Shown here one piece after another: positions 1 to 10,523 of a stretch of 64,000 nucleotides of DNA. The translations under genes were made by a program, and so were the position numbers. Positions within the stretch are counted from its first letter, which is position 1; the number at the start of each line of letters is the position of its first letter. Origin of the DNA: Hymenopus coronatus (taxonomy: Eukaryota; Arthropoda; Insecta; Mantodea; Hymenopodidae); contig CM060896.1 of the NCBI GenBank assembly GCA_030762935.1, positions 9,004,501 through 9,068,500 of the forward strand, in the 5' to 3' direction. Below the pieces are notes generated by a model, which was not told the origin of the DNA, searched no databases, and saw only the letters and a program-made list of their open reading frames with translations.

Positions 1-325
1 AACCAGACATTTTTCAATTCTACCGCCATATTTAAACCTGGCATTTAAAAGTTGGGCAAACACTGTTGATCTGTTTGACATGCATCAGCAAGAGGACCCA
101 ATAGTTCTTCTAGTCAATTGATTATTGAACAGAAATGAATTTGTCAAAATCCAGTTTTAAACATTATCTAGCATTAAAAGTATGTGTATCATGATTTCTT
201 TTCTAATGGATGGTATTTCAAGGTGTAGAAACCAGACATTTTTCAATTCTACCGCCATATTTAAACCTGGCATTTAAATGTTGGGCAAACACTGTTGATC
301 TATTTGACATGCATCAGCAAGAGGA
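1..325. repeat. Direct repeat pair of about 96 bp
   Basis: Positions 1-96 and 230-325 are nearly identical (offset 229 bp, about two mismatches), both running from AACCAGACATTTTTC to CATCAGCAAGAGGA. The 133 bp between them is unrelated AT-rich sequence. It may be the edge of a tandem array with a 229-bp period that continues to the left of the window. No coding potential is visible. Confidence 0.9.
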
Positions 326-1155
326 TTAATAAAAGAAACCTTTTCCATCAATCTATCTTCTATTTTTTAAGAAATATCCTAATTACAGCACATTACCACA
401 CTACATCTACAAATGCTAAATTGCACTTGAAGTTGTATTATGTGCTCCAAAATTGAGTTTTATATACTTTGTACTATTTAGTAGCCTTCTCTATTAGACT
501 ACATAGTGAGATTGGTTCATTTTATGTTTTTTCTTGCACCTTTAACATTTTTAAAGATCAAATTGTATTAATTGCTGAAAACTAGTCAGTCAAAAGCATA
601 ATTAATTCATACTTAACTTCCTTAAGCTTTGCAGACCTGTTAAGACTACTTAAATCTCACCTTTTCAAAGCAGGAACTTTCATAGTGTAGCCACAGAAAA
701 TTAGTGGAAAAGTCTGTGCCAAATGTTCAAGGTCATTTGGTAAGAGAGAAGATGCCTTCCAAAATAAAGCAGATAAAAAGATTTGGAGAAGCAGCATTTT
801 GTTTTGATATACAGCAAACACGACCATTATCCAAACTATCTATTGGAGAAGCTGACGATATCTTTCTATATATACAGTGTCTGTAGCAGTAATGGACAAT
901 TAAGTGAGTATATCCTTCAAGTGAACAAAAGACAGGAAAAACAAATATTGTGCCTGAACCTCTATTCCATCTTCCGAGAATGGCCCGGCAGGTGGCAGCT
1001 CTGGTAGAGGAGGTGGAGGAGGAGCAGGAATTGACAGAGCTCAGCAGCCCCCAGGGTATGTTCCTCAGCCAATGGGATGGGGGAGATTCTGCTGGCTCAG
1101 GTGAAGGATCATTCCTCATGACCGTCCCCCACTGTTCATGATCCCTCCACTGCCT
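326..1155. other. Unassigned stretch with a GC-rich Gly-rich segment
   Basis: There is no convincing gene. Most is AT-rich, but 955-1130 is clearly richer in G and C and can be read on the plus strand as a Gly/Ser/Pro/Gln-rich peptide (GGSSGRGGGGG, then QQPPGYVPQP). That composition is unlike the surroundings and could be a retrocopied exon or part of the retroelement that follows. I do not recognise the protein. Confidence 0.4.
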
Positions 1156-1599
1156 TGTTTGTCACTGAAAGAATGTCAGGAAAATTATCAGTACTGCCAA
1201 CAGTTAAGGAAAGAAAGTGACCGAGGTTTTAATAAGCTCATTTCTGTGGATGCAGAAGGTATTTTGTATGGGAAGGGCAATATGACAAAATTTTAATCCC
1301 TAATCCCTTAGTTCTGTTATTACAATGCACCATGATACTACATTTAGTCCTCAGCAGGGGATTAAAAGAACACAATCAATAATTTCTTAAAGGTATTTTT
1401 GGTCCACATTACATGAAGACGTTAAAGAGTATGCCAGACATGTGCTTTGCGAAAAATGACTAGGAAACCTATAGCTTCAGTAGGTATTTCACAAACTGCA
1501 ACACTTTTCAACTTATTTCTATAGACATAACAGGACCATTAAATGCCACCGCAAATAATAATCCATATTTACTAATGACCATAGATAAGTTCATAAAAT

Positions 1600-1838
1600 G
1601 GCCGTGCTGTGGCCGCATGGTCAGACCATTCGCCTCCCACCTAGACGGCCTGGGTTCGATCCCAAGCGACCACATGTGAGATTTGTGGTGGACAAAGCGG
1701 CGCAGGGGCAGGTTTTCTCCAGTTTCCCCCGCCATCTCATTCCACCGGAGCTCCATCTTCATGTATCATCAGTGTCATTGCCTGCGGTGCCAGAGCAGTA
1801 ATAGTGGGATTTAAACACTACCAAAAAAAAAAAAAAGC
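1600..1838 (+). mobile_element. SINE family 1, full-length copy inside integrase
   Basis: tRNA-derived SINE. The head contains a clear pol III B box (GGTTCGATCCC near 1652) and an A-box-like TGGCCGCATGGTCAGACC. The body has the family hallmarks GATTTGTGGTGGACAAAGCG, TTTTCTCC and CAGTGTCATTGCCTG, and it ends TTAAACACTACC plus poly(A). It is flanked by imperfect target duplications TTCATAAAAT (1590-1599) and TTCACAAAAT (1839-1848), so it inserted into the integrase core. Confidence 0.92.
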
Positions 1839-1931
1839 TTCACAAAATTTTCGTAAGCTGTTTCGATACCTGATCAATCAGCCAATACAGTAGCAAGAGC
1901 ATTGGTTACAGAAATATTCTGTAGGTATAGG

Positions 1932-2079
1932 GCACCTGAAAAGATTTTGTCAAATCAGGGCACAAATTTTCAAAGTGTGATTATGACAGAAATTTGTAAA
2001 TTATTGCACCTGAAAAGATTTTGTCAGATCAGGGCATAAATTTTCAAAGTGTGGCTGTGATTGAAATTTGTAAATTATT
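1932..2079 (+). repeat. 74-bp tandem duplication within integrase
   Basis: Positions 1932-2005 and 2006-2079 are two copies of the same coding stretch, from GCACCTGAAAAG to AATTTGTAAATTATT. 74 is not a multiple of three, so the duplication itself shifts the reading frame. The copies differ at several positions, so it is not recent. Confidence 0.9.
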
Positions 2080-2328
2080 CAAAGTTCAACACATAAACAG
2101 TAGTCCAATGCATCCACAATCAAATTCTATGACTGAACATTTTCATAGATATTTGGGCGATTCTTTGTCAATCATGGTAAGTCATTATAATGAGGACTGG
2201 GTTTATATGGTTCCATTCACATTACTGGCTTATAGATCAGCACCTCATGCAATCACAATATAAAGTCCTTTCTATATGCTATACGCTCCTGAGATGAGAT
2301 TACATACTGTAATTGATCTAGAACTTAA

Positions 2329-2969
2329 CACATTGAAGCCCGGGCATTTCAGTAGTTGAAGGGCCAAGATACCCAAGATTTTTAAGCCTAATTTGAGTTA
2401 TTATTTACAGTACACCAATTAAATCTGCCAAAAAGTATTGGGACCATCTAAAAGTATGGTATTCAAGGATTTCTCATCAAGTAAGAAAATTTAAATTTAC
2501 AACAAGTATCAAATATGAGTTTGAAAAAAAAACAGTGTAAAGCTGCTCACACTCCATTTATTCAAAGTTCGAAAAACTCTGCCTCAGAATCAGAATTTTC
2601 CACGCTCATTTGTATCCTGAATTTCAGCTTCAGTTCACAGAAATCAAGGAAAATGCATCATTTTAACATTTAAGAGCACAAACATAACAAACCTTCAAGG
2701 AAAATGGCACAACTACCTGAGAGCAGCCAATATTACTAAATCTCCCAAAATTCCTAATAGTTGACTAAAGCAAGGACAGATGGCTGCACAAATCAGACAG
2801 TTAAAAGATAACAGATGCATGTTCTTTGCTGCATAGCCTAAGACTAAGTTAAGGTCGTGGAAATGCAAAAAAAAAAGTGTTAGAAATACCTGCCCGAGCT
2901 ATACTTGGCTGTGAGCCTCATGAATATTTTGCATGGCCCGAGCTATACTCAGACTTGGGCTCCAATGTG
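2329..2969. mobile_element. TTAA-flanked MITE (piggyBac-like), copy 1
   Basis: A 641-bp non-coding element between two TTAA sites (2325-2328 and 2970-2973). Its ends are inverted repeats: CACATTGAAGCCCGGGC on the left and GGGCTCCAATGTG on the right. Removing it and one TTAA rejoins the gypsy integrase frame exactly (LELN to TTDAEL), which defines the insertion. The TTAA target is characteristic of piggyBac transposases, but no transposase is encoded. A second copy is at 47041-47595. Confidence 0.88.
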
Positions 2970-3541
2970 TTAACACTACTGACGCTGAGTTGATATCGGC
3001 AGAGGAAAACAATCTATGAAACAGAGACTAAGAGAAGCATATCAAGAGGCATATTACGTTATATATAATAAATACAAACAAAAACCAAATTACAATAAGA
3101 AAACAAAACTCATCGAATTTGAAGTCGGAGATTTAGTGTACCTAAATAAAAAAGCAAATAGGAAGTTAGCACCCAAGTATAATGGACCATAGAAAATAAT
3201 AGATAAACTATAATGCTGAACTATAGACTACAAATCGGTCCAAGACTACTAGTGCATATAAATTGCTTGAAGTGTAGTCATCAGTGCCAACCAGAAATTG
3301 ATAATGTCAAAACAACAGAAGAAGTGGTTATATCTTGGCTGCAGAACAAAGCTCAACTGCCGCATGTTTTCCAAATGAGCAAGAAAGGAATCACTCTTCT
3401 GAGCTTGGGGATCATATGAATACTTGTGATAAAGCCTCAGTAGAACAACTGAATGAAAATGAAGGTAATAAGGTTAGGGATGATGTATCTCAGAGAGAAT
3501 TTCCATATAACCGAAGGTCCTGGCTTCATACTGAAACATAA

Positions 3542-4619
3542 AATGCTAATAATGCCAGTTCAAAAATAGTTCTGTTCCTGAGAACAAACCAAATGTAATT
3601 AAATACAATATTTTAAAACTACAAAATTAAGCAAATGCTTTTATCCAAAGGAAGCTAAGCATGCTTTCTTTTCTCTCATGTGGGGGTAAGGCGAGTACAC
3701 AATCATCCCTATATTGACCCTTTGCAAATACCTAATGAACCTGTAATGAGCAAGGGCATAAGTATTTGCCTATTGAGAAACAATCTGCTGATAGACAAAA
3801 GTATGCCCTACTCACAGAATCCTTAATCATAAACATAAATCTGAATCTACTTCCATTTATCCTGCCGAATTTGCTTTATATTCCGTAAACTCCTACCTGT
3901 ATTTCCTCTCTTTATTTGGGCCAAGAATCCAATGTCCATCACCTATGCAAAAGAGTCATCATTGATTTTGAATTTTCACCAGTCTGGTATTGATGTCAGA
4001 TTTAGAGGAAGAAGTTATTGGATCTACTCAGTTTCGAGTCCACTTAGATCGCAAAATTCTGCTCAGCATGAAAACGAGTGTCTACAAGTCTTCTACTACT
4101 GCATGGTACAGGTGTCCTACCAATGACCTGGATTGCTACTTCCATTCAGCATCAATGATTCTGCTGTTGCTGGAGAAAGTCATTGGAGTTTGGCAGAAGA
4201 CACAATTGTGGTTTCCAACATAAAAAGTATCCTGTCACCTGAGGAAACTATAAAATTCACTATCATTGATGACTCAAAACCTAGCAGCTATACAAAGCGA
4301 GTTACGAGATGATGACAAACCACCACATATGTCGCTACGGCATCTCATCAACGGCGCGCAAGAACCTCAAACCACACTACTCAAAGATGTCAGATCTACT
4401 ACTGCTGCTACTTGGAGTGGTATGGGAAAATAACTCTCTAAATGCAACCAAGGCAGTTCTGATGATGTTTATGGCTATACCATGCATATTTTGCATATAT
4501 TAAGAATTTTGAAAGTACTTACCTTTATTATTTGATGTTCTTCGCATTGGGTTGCACCCCAAGGCTTATATCAGGTTGGGGAGAGTATATTGCCCTGCTG
4601 TTGTAGTATAGCTTATATA
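3542..4619. other. No gene recognised
   Basis: About 1 kb without a supported gene. Short open frames near 3932-4223 and 4309-4503 overlap in different frames and match no family I know. Part may be decayed retroelement 3' sequence. Confidence 0.4.
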
Positions 4620-4954
4620 GGGTGTTTCTAAATTAGACTAACAAAACTTGGCAGTAGATAGATAACCTTATGTGAATCATATTTTGTCAAGTAACCTATG
4701 GGCTGCGACTCTTCATTTCAGTGCAAGATGGATATGAATAGGAAGCAGTTGGAGAAAACAGAGTACACTCTCAGTGCAAGAGGCATTTGTTATTACTACT
4801 ATCACTAGGTTTGTTTACTTCCGGAGTTCACTAGCATTTGATATTGTTTACAGCATGTTTGTTTACTTCCCAGTCTGTCCCTTCTAACTGTTATTCTACA
4901 TACTGCTTCAGTCGTAATGCATCTTTCATTGTGAACAGAACAGTGAGGTTTGGG

Positions 4955-6010
4955 AAGTATGGCTGACATGGAACGTTACACATGGCATGAATTGGCAGAC
5001 CTGTATTTGGTATATGGTGAAGCATTAACATGTGGTTGTTTGGCACAGAGGCTTTACCAGGAAAATTTTCCAAAGTGCTAGTGAGCTCACCATACAACAT
5101 TTGCCAGTATTCATCAGAGGCTAAGTGAATGGGGGTCATTATACAGACGAGCAGATGGGCAAGGACGGAGCTGTGTTCTGCGAGTACCTGAATGTGGAGA
5201 AGCCATGCTGCAGTGGATAGCGAATAATCCTTCGCTGAGTACTCAAGAGGTCGCATGACACTTTCATACTGGCCATGTGACGATCTGGAGAATTTTGCAG
5301 TAAATGCTATTGCATCCATATCATCTTGAGAGAGTTTGCTCTTACACCAGGTGACTATCCACTCTGAGTGAACCTCCGTAATTGGTATTTGAACAAATCC
5401 ATATTCCAACCAGAGTTTGCAAGTCATGTATTGTGCCCCCCCCCCCCATCACATTTCACTGGGGCTCCATCTTTATGTATCATCAGTGTCATCGCCTGCA
5501 GTGCCATTGCAGTAAAAGCGGACATCAAACACTACCAAAAAAAAACAACAAACATCAACAGCGATTTAGTGTCAATGGCTGGGCAGGTATTGTAGAGGAC
5601 TTCCTTGCGGAACCATACATTTTGCCCAATCAACTGAATGCCAATAATTATTTAGTATTTCTTCAACATGTTCTGCCTGAGTTACTGTATCCACTTCCTC
5701 TCAACATCAGAATAAACATGTGGTTTCAGCATGATGGGGCACCACGTATGCAACCATCAAACAGTTACATTCAGCAATTATTGGATAGGTCGTGGCAGAC
5801 CCACTGCCTGGTCACCATGCTCTCCTGATTTGATGCCAATGGATTTCTTTTTGTGGGGTTTATGAAACTGCTGATGACATGGAGGAAATCCTTGTAGCAG
5901 CTGAAATCAGGGAAACCCCTGACATCTTTGGAAAGGTAAGACAAGGTATTACACGACGATGCATTTATTGTCTGGAACCCAATGGATGTGTGTTCCAGCA
6001 CTTGTTGATG
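4955..6010 (+). pseudogene. Decayed mariner-superfamily transposase (DUF4817 type)
   Basis: Plus-strand translation in shifting frames gives the usual order of this arthropod transposase family. First is an amino-terminal helix-turn-helix region (YTWHELADLYLVYGEAL, then FASIHQRLSEWGSLYRR, then NPSLSTQEVA, VTIWRILQ, YPYHLERV). After a SINE and a gap comes the catalytic part (HQQRFSVNGWAGIVEDFL, NYLVFLQHVLPELL, MWFQHDGAP with a catalytic D, and PMDFFLWG with the last D), then a tail (ETPDIFGKVRQGITRRC). Several stops and about 50 residues around the first catalytic Asp are lost. A 178-codon open frame on the opposite strand at 4891-5427 is antisense shadow. Confidence 0.82.
5436..5540 (+). mobile_element. 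SINE family 1, 5'-truncated copy
   Basis: Only the 3' half of the family-1 SINE is present (GGGGCTCCATC, ATGTATCATCAGTGTCATCG, CATCAAACACTACC plus A-rich tail). It is preceded by a run of about 13 C. It sits in the transposase, whose frame resumes just after the tail at HQQRFSVNG. Confidence 0.85.
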
Positions 6011-6314
6011 TGATAAGACAACCAATTGGACCAATTGTTTTTTTTTTTTTTTGTTTTTTTTTTTTACAGTTGGGTGAGTATTAGAACTTTTGTTTTTTCA
6101 TTATGTTTAGTCTCTTCTTGTCTGCACAATAAGCACACAAATATATGTAAAACTGAATGGCTTATTATTTGCACAAGCCTACTTATGTTCACTCCTTCCA
6201 CTAATATACTTCTTGTACTGAAACGAAGCGCCGCAGTCCATAGGTTCCTTAACCAAACACGCTTAAAAGGGTATATCTGCTTCCAAAGTTTGTCCGTCTA
6301 ATTTAGAAACATCC

Positions 6315-6541
6315 TGAAATATACAAAAGGATCACTGAGTGGCCCTGACATTTTGGGTGTTCTCACACACCTGCAAGGTTATAACTTCCTCAAATAATTA
6401 ATGTAAATAACTAAAACTCCCATTTGAAGCCCCTAAGGTAACACTCATAAGCCAAAAATAGAAAGATTAATGTTCAACAGGATGTGAGAAGCCATAATGT
6501 TACCCCAGATTATATAGACGAGAAGTTGACTTGAGGTTGAG
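6315..6541. other. No gene recognised
   Basis: Short AT-rich interval between the transposon end and the TATA-containing promoter. It probably includes upstream promoter sequence; no motif is clear enough to name. Confidence 0.3.
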
Positions 6542-6576
6542 TATATAAGGTCTTATCCTGAGTTGCTGAGTCATCT
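6542..6576 (+). promoter_or_regulatory. Candidate pol II core promoter (TATA + Inr)
   Basis: TATATAAGG starts at 6542, and an initiator-like TCATCT places its A at 6573, 31 bp downstream. This is the usual TATA-to-start spacing in arthropods. The first ATG follows at 6607, ahead of a short hydrophobic coding stretch and a GTGAGT donor. Seen directly: the motifs and spacing. Inferred: that it is used. Confidence 0.5.
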
Positions 6577-6606
6577 TGTCTTTGATCTGTGCTAGGAGAA
6601 CTAGAG

Positions 6607-6751
6607 ATGGACGTCGCCATAGTCATCCTTTGTCTGATATGTGAGTAATGGTACATAAGCCTATCATCACAACTGCCTGTAAAGAGTTGCTTTTCTATTT
6701 GTGTAGGGTATACAAACAGTTTACCTTACTTTGTCATTCAATGTATTAAAT
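6607..6751 (+). CDS. Possible 5' exons of a small secreted-protein gene
   Basis: Downstream of the TATA/Inr promoter, an ATG at 6607 opens a hydrophobic stretch (MDVAIVILCLI) that ends at a good donor (GTGAGT at 6641). A 66-bp interval ends with a pyrimidine-rich acceptor (TTCTATTTGTGTAG, 6693-6706). Exon 6707-6751 could follow, with another donor-like GTAAGA at 6752. A short first exon carrying the start of a signal peptide, then a phase-1 intron, is typical of arthropod cuticle and other secreted-protein genes. No later exon was identified, so it may be a stranded first exon or coincidence. Reading on past 6751 soon reaches a stop. Confidence 0.25.
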
Positions 6752-7027
6752 GTAAGAACACTTGTAGTCAATAGTTAGGAAATAGGGAATGACGGACATA
6801 GAATTAGTTAATTAGCTTAGAAAAGTTCAATCACTATATTATCACACTAACCTTTAATTCAATATTAAATATAGCAAAATATATTCCCAGTGTTTTAATT
6901 TAGTTCCTTCTTCATGCTCCCTGTGATGTAAGGGGAGATTTCACCTATTCCTCCACTTTCAGCATCCCAGGCAGAGAAAATACTTAGAGCAAAAATGTTA
7001 GGCAGCTACCAATTAAGGTTGAAAAGC

Positions 7028-7235
7028 ATAAGGGCCGAGTGGTTAGACCACTTGACTCTCACCAAGGTGGCAGAGTTTGCTCCCAGGCGACTGCATGGGG
7101 GATTTGTAGTGGGCAAAGCGGCGCTGGGGCAGATTTTCTCCGGGTTCTCCCAACATCACACCGGTGCTCCATCTTCATTCCATGTATCACCAGTGTCATC
7201 GCCTGCAGTGCCTATGTAGTAAAAACTAGCGTAAA
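7028..7235 (+). mobile_element. SINE family 1 copy, diverged head
   Basis: Begins GGGCCGAGTGGTTAGACC (A-box-like); the B box is damaged (GTTTGCTCCCA). The body is clear (GATTTGTAGTGGGCAAAGCG, TTTTCTCCGGGTTCTCCC, CAGTGTCATCGCCTGCAGTG). The tail is short (GTAAAAACTAGCGTAAAC). It lies directly upstream of the LINE. Confidence 0.85.
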
Positions 7236-7439
7236 CCTCGATAAAAAAGGAAGACGTGAACTCCTTGTGTGGCGTTATCACCAATCACGCATTGGACGGT
7301 TTGCCCAACAAGGAACTTCAAGAGGATCAGGCAGAGCAAGGCGTAACATCCGTTTATAGGGTTCAATGATGAATTTGTTGTTGCCAGTACCCTGTTCCTT
7401 ACCTTAGGTCGGGTAGATATCCCTCAAAGGATTAAGGTA

Positions 7440-7970
7440 GGTATGAAACCATTTACGCCTTATATTCCGAAACCTTAAAGATGTTACAAACACCAATGGT
7501 TTGGACATGTCAGGGCATGTGCTATCTGTGGTGACGCATCGCACGATGGGGATAGATCTAGCCGTCCATCTTGTGTGAACTGTGTCGGGGAACATGCAGC
7601 TAGTTCCCGAGATTGCCCACGTTTTACAGAGGAGAGAGCAATCCAGGAGATAAGGGTGAGAGAGAAGCTGTCCTCAGAGGCGCAGTCTCCTGCGCCCAAC
7701 CTTTCATCCCGCACTCCGGTACGCACAGTTCTGTTGCCGCTAAACTGGGACCCCATAGCAGAGATTTTTTTACCCAGATCCTTTCCAAAGACTTCAATAT
7801 CAGCGTCTACGTCGGCATTACCATCTAAATCTGCCACCGAAAAGAGCAAACCGATCACCGTGTCCCTGAGCCGGCAACCTCGGGCAATTACACCAGTATA
7901 CCCACCCATAGGGTATTCTGCACCTGAAAAAAATTCCGGAACAGCTATATCAGAACCGACTTCCTGAAGG
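7440..7970 (+). pseudogene. LINE ORF1 (Gag-like) carboxy-terminal remnant
   Basis: Zinc-knuckle arrangement on the plus strand: HQWFGHVRACAICGDASHDG, then RPSCVNCVGEHAASSRDCP, then FTEERAIQEIRVREKLS. These match the CCHC-rich end of I/Jockey-type ORF1 proteins, which bind element RNA. The amino-terminal part is frameshifted or missing. A Ser/Pro/Thr-rich tail follows to about 7965. The frame 7575-7967 is open, but its ATG is internal to the domain. Confidence 0.8.
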
Positions 7971-8146
7971 TTAGTGTAAAGTCCTCTCCCAAACCATCCA
8001 AGGGAAGGAGGAGTCCACGCCACTCTCCACGAAGATCCTCTTCTGGTGGGGGAGGGGGTGGAGCATAGATCTGTGACTGCCATCTCCGCCGATCAGCACC
8101 TCTAATCTATTGATAAGGTGTCCTCCCACATGAAGATTGAACAGGA

Positions 8147-8197
8147 TGATGATAATGGTGTTTAAGGGCGCTCAACTGCCGAGGTCATAAGCGCCCT
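8147..8197 (-). mobile_element. 51-bp LINE 3' tail insertion with perfect 11-bp TSD
   Basis: ATTGAACAGGA occurs at 8136-8146 and again at 8198-8208. Between them lies a 51-bp piece that, reverse-complemented, reads GGGCGCTTATGACCTCGG then CAGTTGAGCGCCCTTAAAC and ends in a CATTATCATCA-type tail. The same terminal sequence closes the minus-strand I-like LINE at 49335-49390. So this is an extremely 5'-truncated LINE insertion into an older LINE. Confidence 0.88.
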
Positions 8198-8359
8198 ATT
8201 GAACAGGAGGATTCTGCCGACACTGTCAGACGGGTAGTGCGTAAGTGGCAAGACCGTGCTCCTGAAGAGTATTCGGCCAAAAGAATAAATTAAACCGACC
8301 AGCACCGCACAATATGCAGAAACGCCTTTCTATTTAAAACTTTTTCCACAATATAGATC

Positions 8360-9054
8360 ATGACTATACTACAGTGGAATATAGGCGGCATTCGACCACA
8401 TCAAGCAGAGCTTGAACTGTTGCTAAACCAGTATCAACTTTTGGTCTTGTGCCTACAAGAGATAAAACCCCGTCCGCAAGATAATGTGAACTTCAGACAC
8501 TACTCTTCTGTACGGTCTGATTTATCACCAGAAGGTGTTCCAACATATGGTTATCAGAAACGATGTATATGCTGAATGTGTTTCCTTACAGTCTGATATC
8601 CAGTCAGTGGCTATAAGAATTAAGATGACATTTGCCATATTTAACATTCGTAGTATGTAGCTGCCTCTTTTTCATTACCTATCGCGCACTGACTTACTGT
8701 TTCCCAGCTACCAACATCATTTATGTTGGTAGGGGACGTGAATGCCTACCACCCACTTTGGGGCCAACCTCGGGCTTGTGCGAGAGGTAACGTATTCGCG
8801 GATTTCTTGGACACGAATAACCCCCCCCCCCTCCTCACCCCTCTCCTGAACACTGGAGAGCCTACATTTTTTTTCAACGCCTTCTTTAGTTTCTCACTCC
8901 TGGATATAGCTGATTGTTCTCCTTGGTTAGCTGTTTCCTTAGAGAGAATATCATCTGATTTACATTCCACTGACCACTTTCCTATTCTTGTTAGTCTCTT
9001 GGCACAAGATATATGTTCCACGTATTTACCTAAACGGCACTTAGATTGAGCCAA
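8360..9054 (+). pseudogene. LINE ORF2 endonuclease domain remnant
   Basis: Opens with MTILQWNIGGIRPHQAELE and VLCLQEIK (metal-binding N and E of AP-like endonucleases). Later come LVGDVNAYHPLWGQ (D, N and H), LNTGEPT and SSDLHSTDHFPI (catalytic DH). Two frame changes lie between 8575 and 8723, and a run of ten C is at 8821-8830. This nuclease nicks target DNA to prime reverse transcription; this copy is inactive. Confidence 0.85.
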
Positions 9055-9059
9055 CTGGA

Positions 9060-10300
9060 ACCTTTAATCCCGTTTACTCATTTTTAGCTACGACGAGCAC
9101 TTTACAGCTAACATTCTTTCTACTATCGAACAGTCTATTCAGCGGCCAACTGGAAAACCTCAGCACTTTCCTATTCTACGGTGGACAGACGAATGCAATT
9201 CGTGCTGGCAGGCATGCTCTCAGGGTCATCCAGTGTCGCCCTACGCTGGATAACCTACGATATAAGAAGCTGCATGCAAAATCTAGACTATTTATTAAGA
9301 ATGGAAAAAACAACCATAGAGAGAGTTTGTAGCATCCTTCAATGGACATACACCTACCTCTGTCGTATGGGATAAGTTAATGCGTGTGGCTGGGAAATCG
9401 ACACACATGCTGATCGCCGGTCAGGTAGTGGTTGGCACGTTTAGCGTGACTAACACTCTTGGCAGTGCTTTCGCTCAAGTATCTGCCTCGGGCAAATATT
9501 CGCCTGAGTTTCTTCCAGTTAAGGCTCAGATGGAATCTCAAGGTTGCTTTCTGTTCTGGCAACTTTGAAGATTACAATCACCTATTTACATGGCAGAGTT
9601 AGACCATGCACTTTCATCTCCGCGAAACTCTGCGCCTTGTCCAGGTGGCATCCACATCCAAATTTTGCAACATCTCCTGAAGGAAGGGCTTTCCCACTCG
9701 AGGTCTAAAATCGTATCTGGGTTGATGCCACTATCACACCTGTTTTGAAACCTTCCGTCCAGCTACCGTCCTATTTTCCTCAATAGTTGCGTTTGCAAGG
9801 TAATGGATTGGCGGTTGGTGTGGTGGCTGGAATCTCACAATCTCGTTACCAGCACCCAGTGCGGTTTTCGAAAATGCCGATCAGCAACTGACCACCTTGT
9901 ATCGTTATCGACATACATCATGAACGGCTTTCTTAAGAACAATCGCGATATTTTATATCTCAAAAAGCCTTATGATGCATGTTGGCAAGCAAGGATATTA
10001 CGCTCCCTCCACAAATGGAACATACGAGGCCGTCTACCGTTATTCATTCAGTTTATGAGGGGATCCCGTTTTCCGAGTAAGACTCGGCTCGGTATTTTCG
10101 AACCTTTTTATTCAAGAGAACGGTGTGCCACCAGGATCGGTTCTGAGCTCTTTGTTACAAGTTATTCTATTTCTCAATATGTTCCCCAAGGTGTCTCGTC
10201 CTACCGGTTCGTGGACGACTTTGTCACATCTTGTGCTCAGTGTATGCCTTCTCAGGAACGCTGTCTCAAGCGGTGCTTAGAAGCTTTCTGACAGGAGTTA
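9060..10300 (+). pseudogene. LINE ORF2 reverse transcriptase remnant
   Basis: The linker has the PWWTDEC-type motif (about 9178) followed by VWDKLMRVAGK. RT motifs, across frames: YRPIFLNSCVCKVMDWRL, STQCGFRKCRSATDHLV, KPYDACWQARILRSLHKWN, PQGVSSYRFVDDFV. The F-VDD core corresponds to the catalytic YADD/YVDD box, here RFVDD. The conserved QGSVLSP segment is scrambled, and an A-rich block at 10300-10326 interrupts the thumb. Best open stretch is 9803-10291. Confidence 0.85.
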
Positions 10301-10523
10301 AAAAAAAAAGGAAAAAAAAAAAAAAAACGAGAAGTGCGTCTGTGTTAACTTCTGGTACTGTAGGATGCAGTTGCATCGGGCCAGATTTACTTTCATTCGC
10401 AGATGAGTCAAGATTCCTTGGGTAGATCTTCGATCGGAAACTTTGCTAGTCACCACATGTAGCACAGCTGAAAGTACGAAGTGACCATTCCCTCACTATT
10501 TTACGGATACTGAGTGGGAAATC

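Larger units (their letters stand above)
1156..3541 (+). pseudogene. Ty3/gypsy-like pol 3' end (integrase), interrupted
   Basis: This is a broken integrase of an LTR retrotransposon. Reading across frames, 1170-1460 gives the zinc-binding region (HHD and YARHVLC remain), 1500-1599 and 1839-2263 give the catalytic core (SIDITGP, SDQGINF, then HPQSN and TEHFHR, i.e. the D, D, E signature), 2974-3290 gives the carboxy-terminal GPY/F module (FEVGDLVYL, LAPKYNGP, VHINCLK), and 3335-3541 is a plausible tail ending near PYNRR. Stop codons, frameshifts, a 74-bp internal duplication, a SINE at 1600-1838 and a MITE at 2329-2969 destroy the frame. No LTR or primer-binding site was seen, and gag and the 5' part of pol are missing. 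Integrase normally inserts the cDNA into host DNA; this copy cannot. Confidence 0.85.
4620..6314 (+). mobile_element. TIR transposon with decayed DUF4817-type transposase
   Basis: The ends are inverted repeats of about 40 bp: GGGTGTTTCTAAATTAGAC at 4620 and GTCTAATTTAGAAACATCC ending at 6314, with similarity continuing inward (AAACTTGG, GCAGAT). The transposase inside is on the plus strand. No identical flanking duplication is clear; TATA precedes the left end and ATATA lies a few bases beyond the right end. A 5'-truncated SINE is embedded at about 5436-5540. Confidence 0.85.

Noticed and set aside
4891..5427. 178-codon minus-strand open frame
   Set aside because: It is antisense to the DUF4817-type transposase remnant and has no domain of its own.
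7484..8083. 199-codon minus-strand open frame
   Set aside because: Shadow of the LINE ORF1 zinc-knuckle region on the plus strand.
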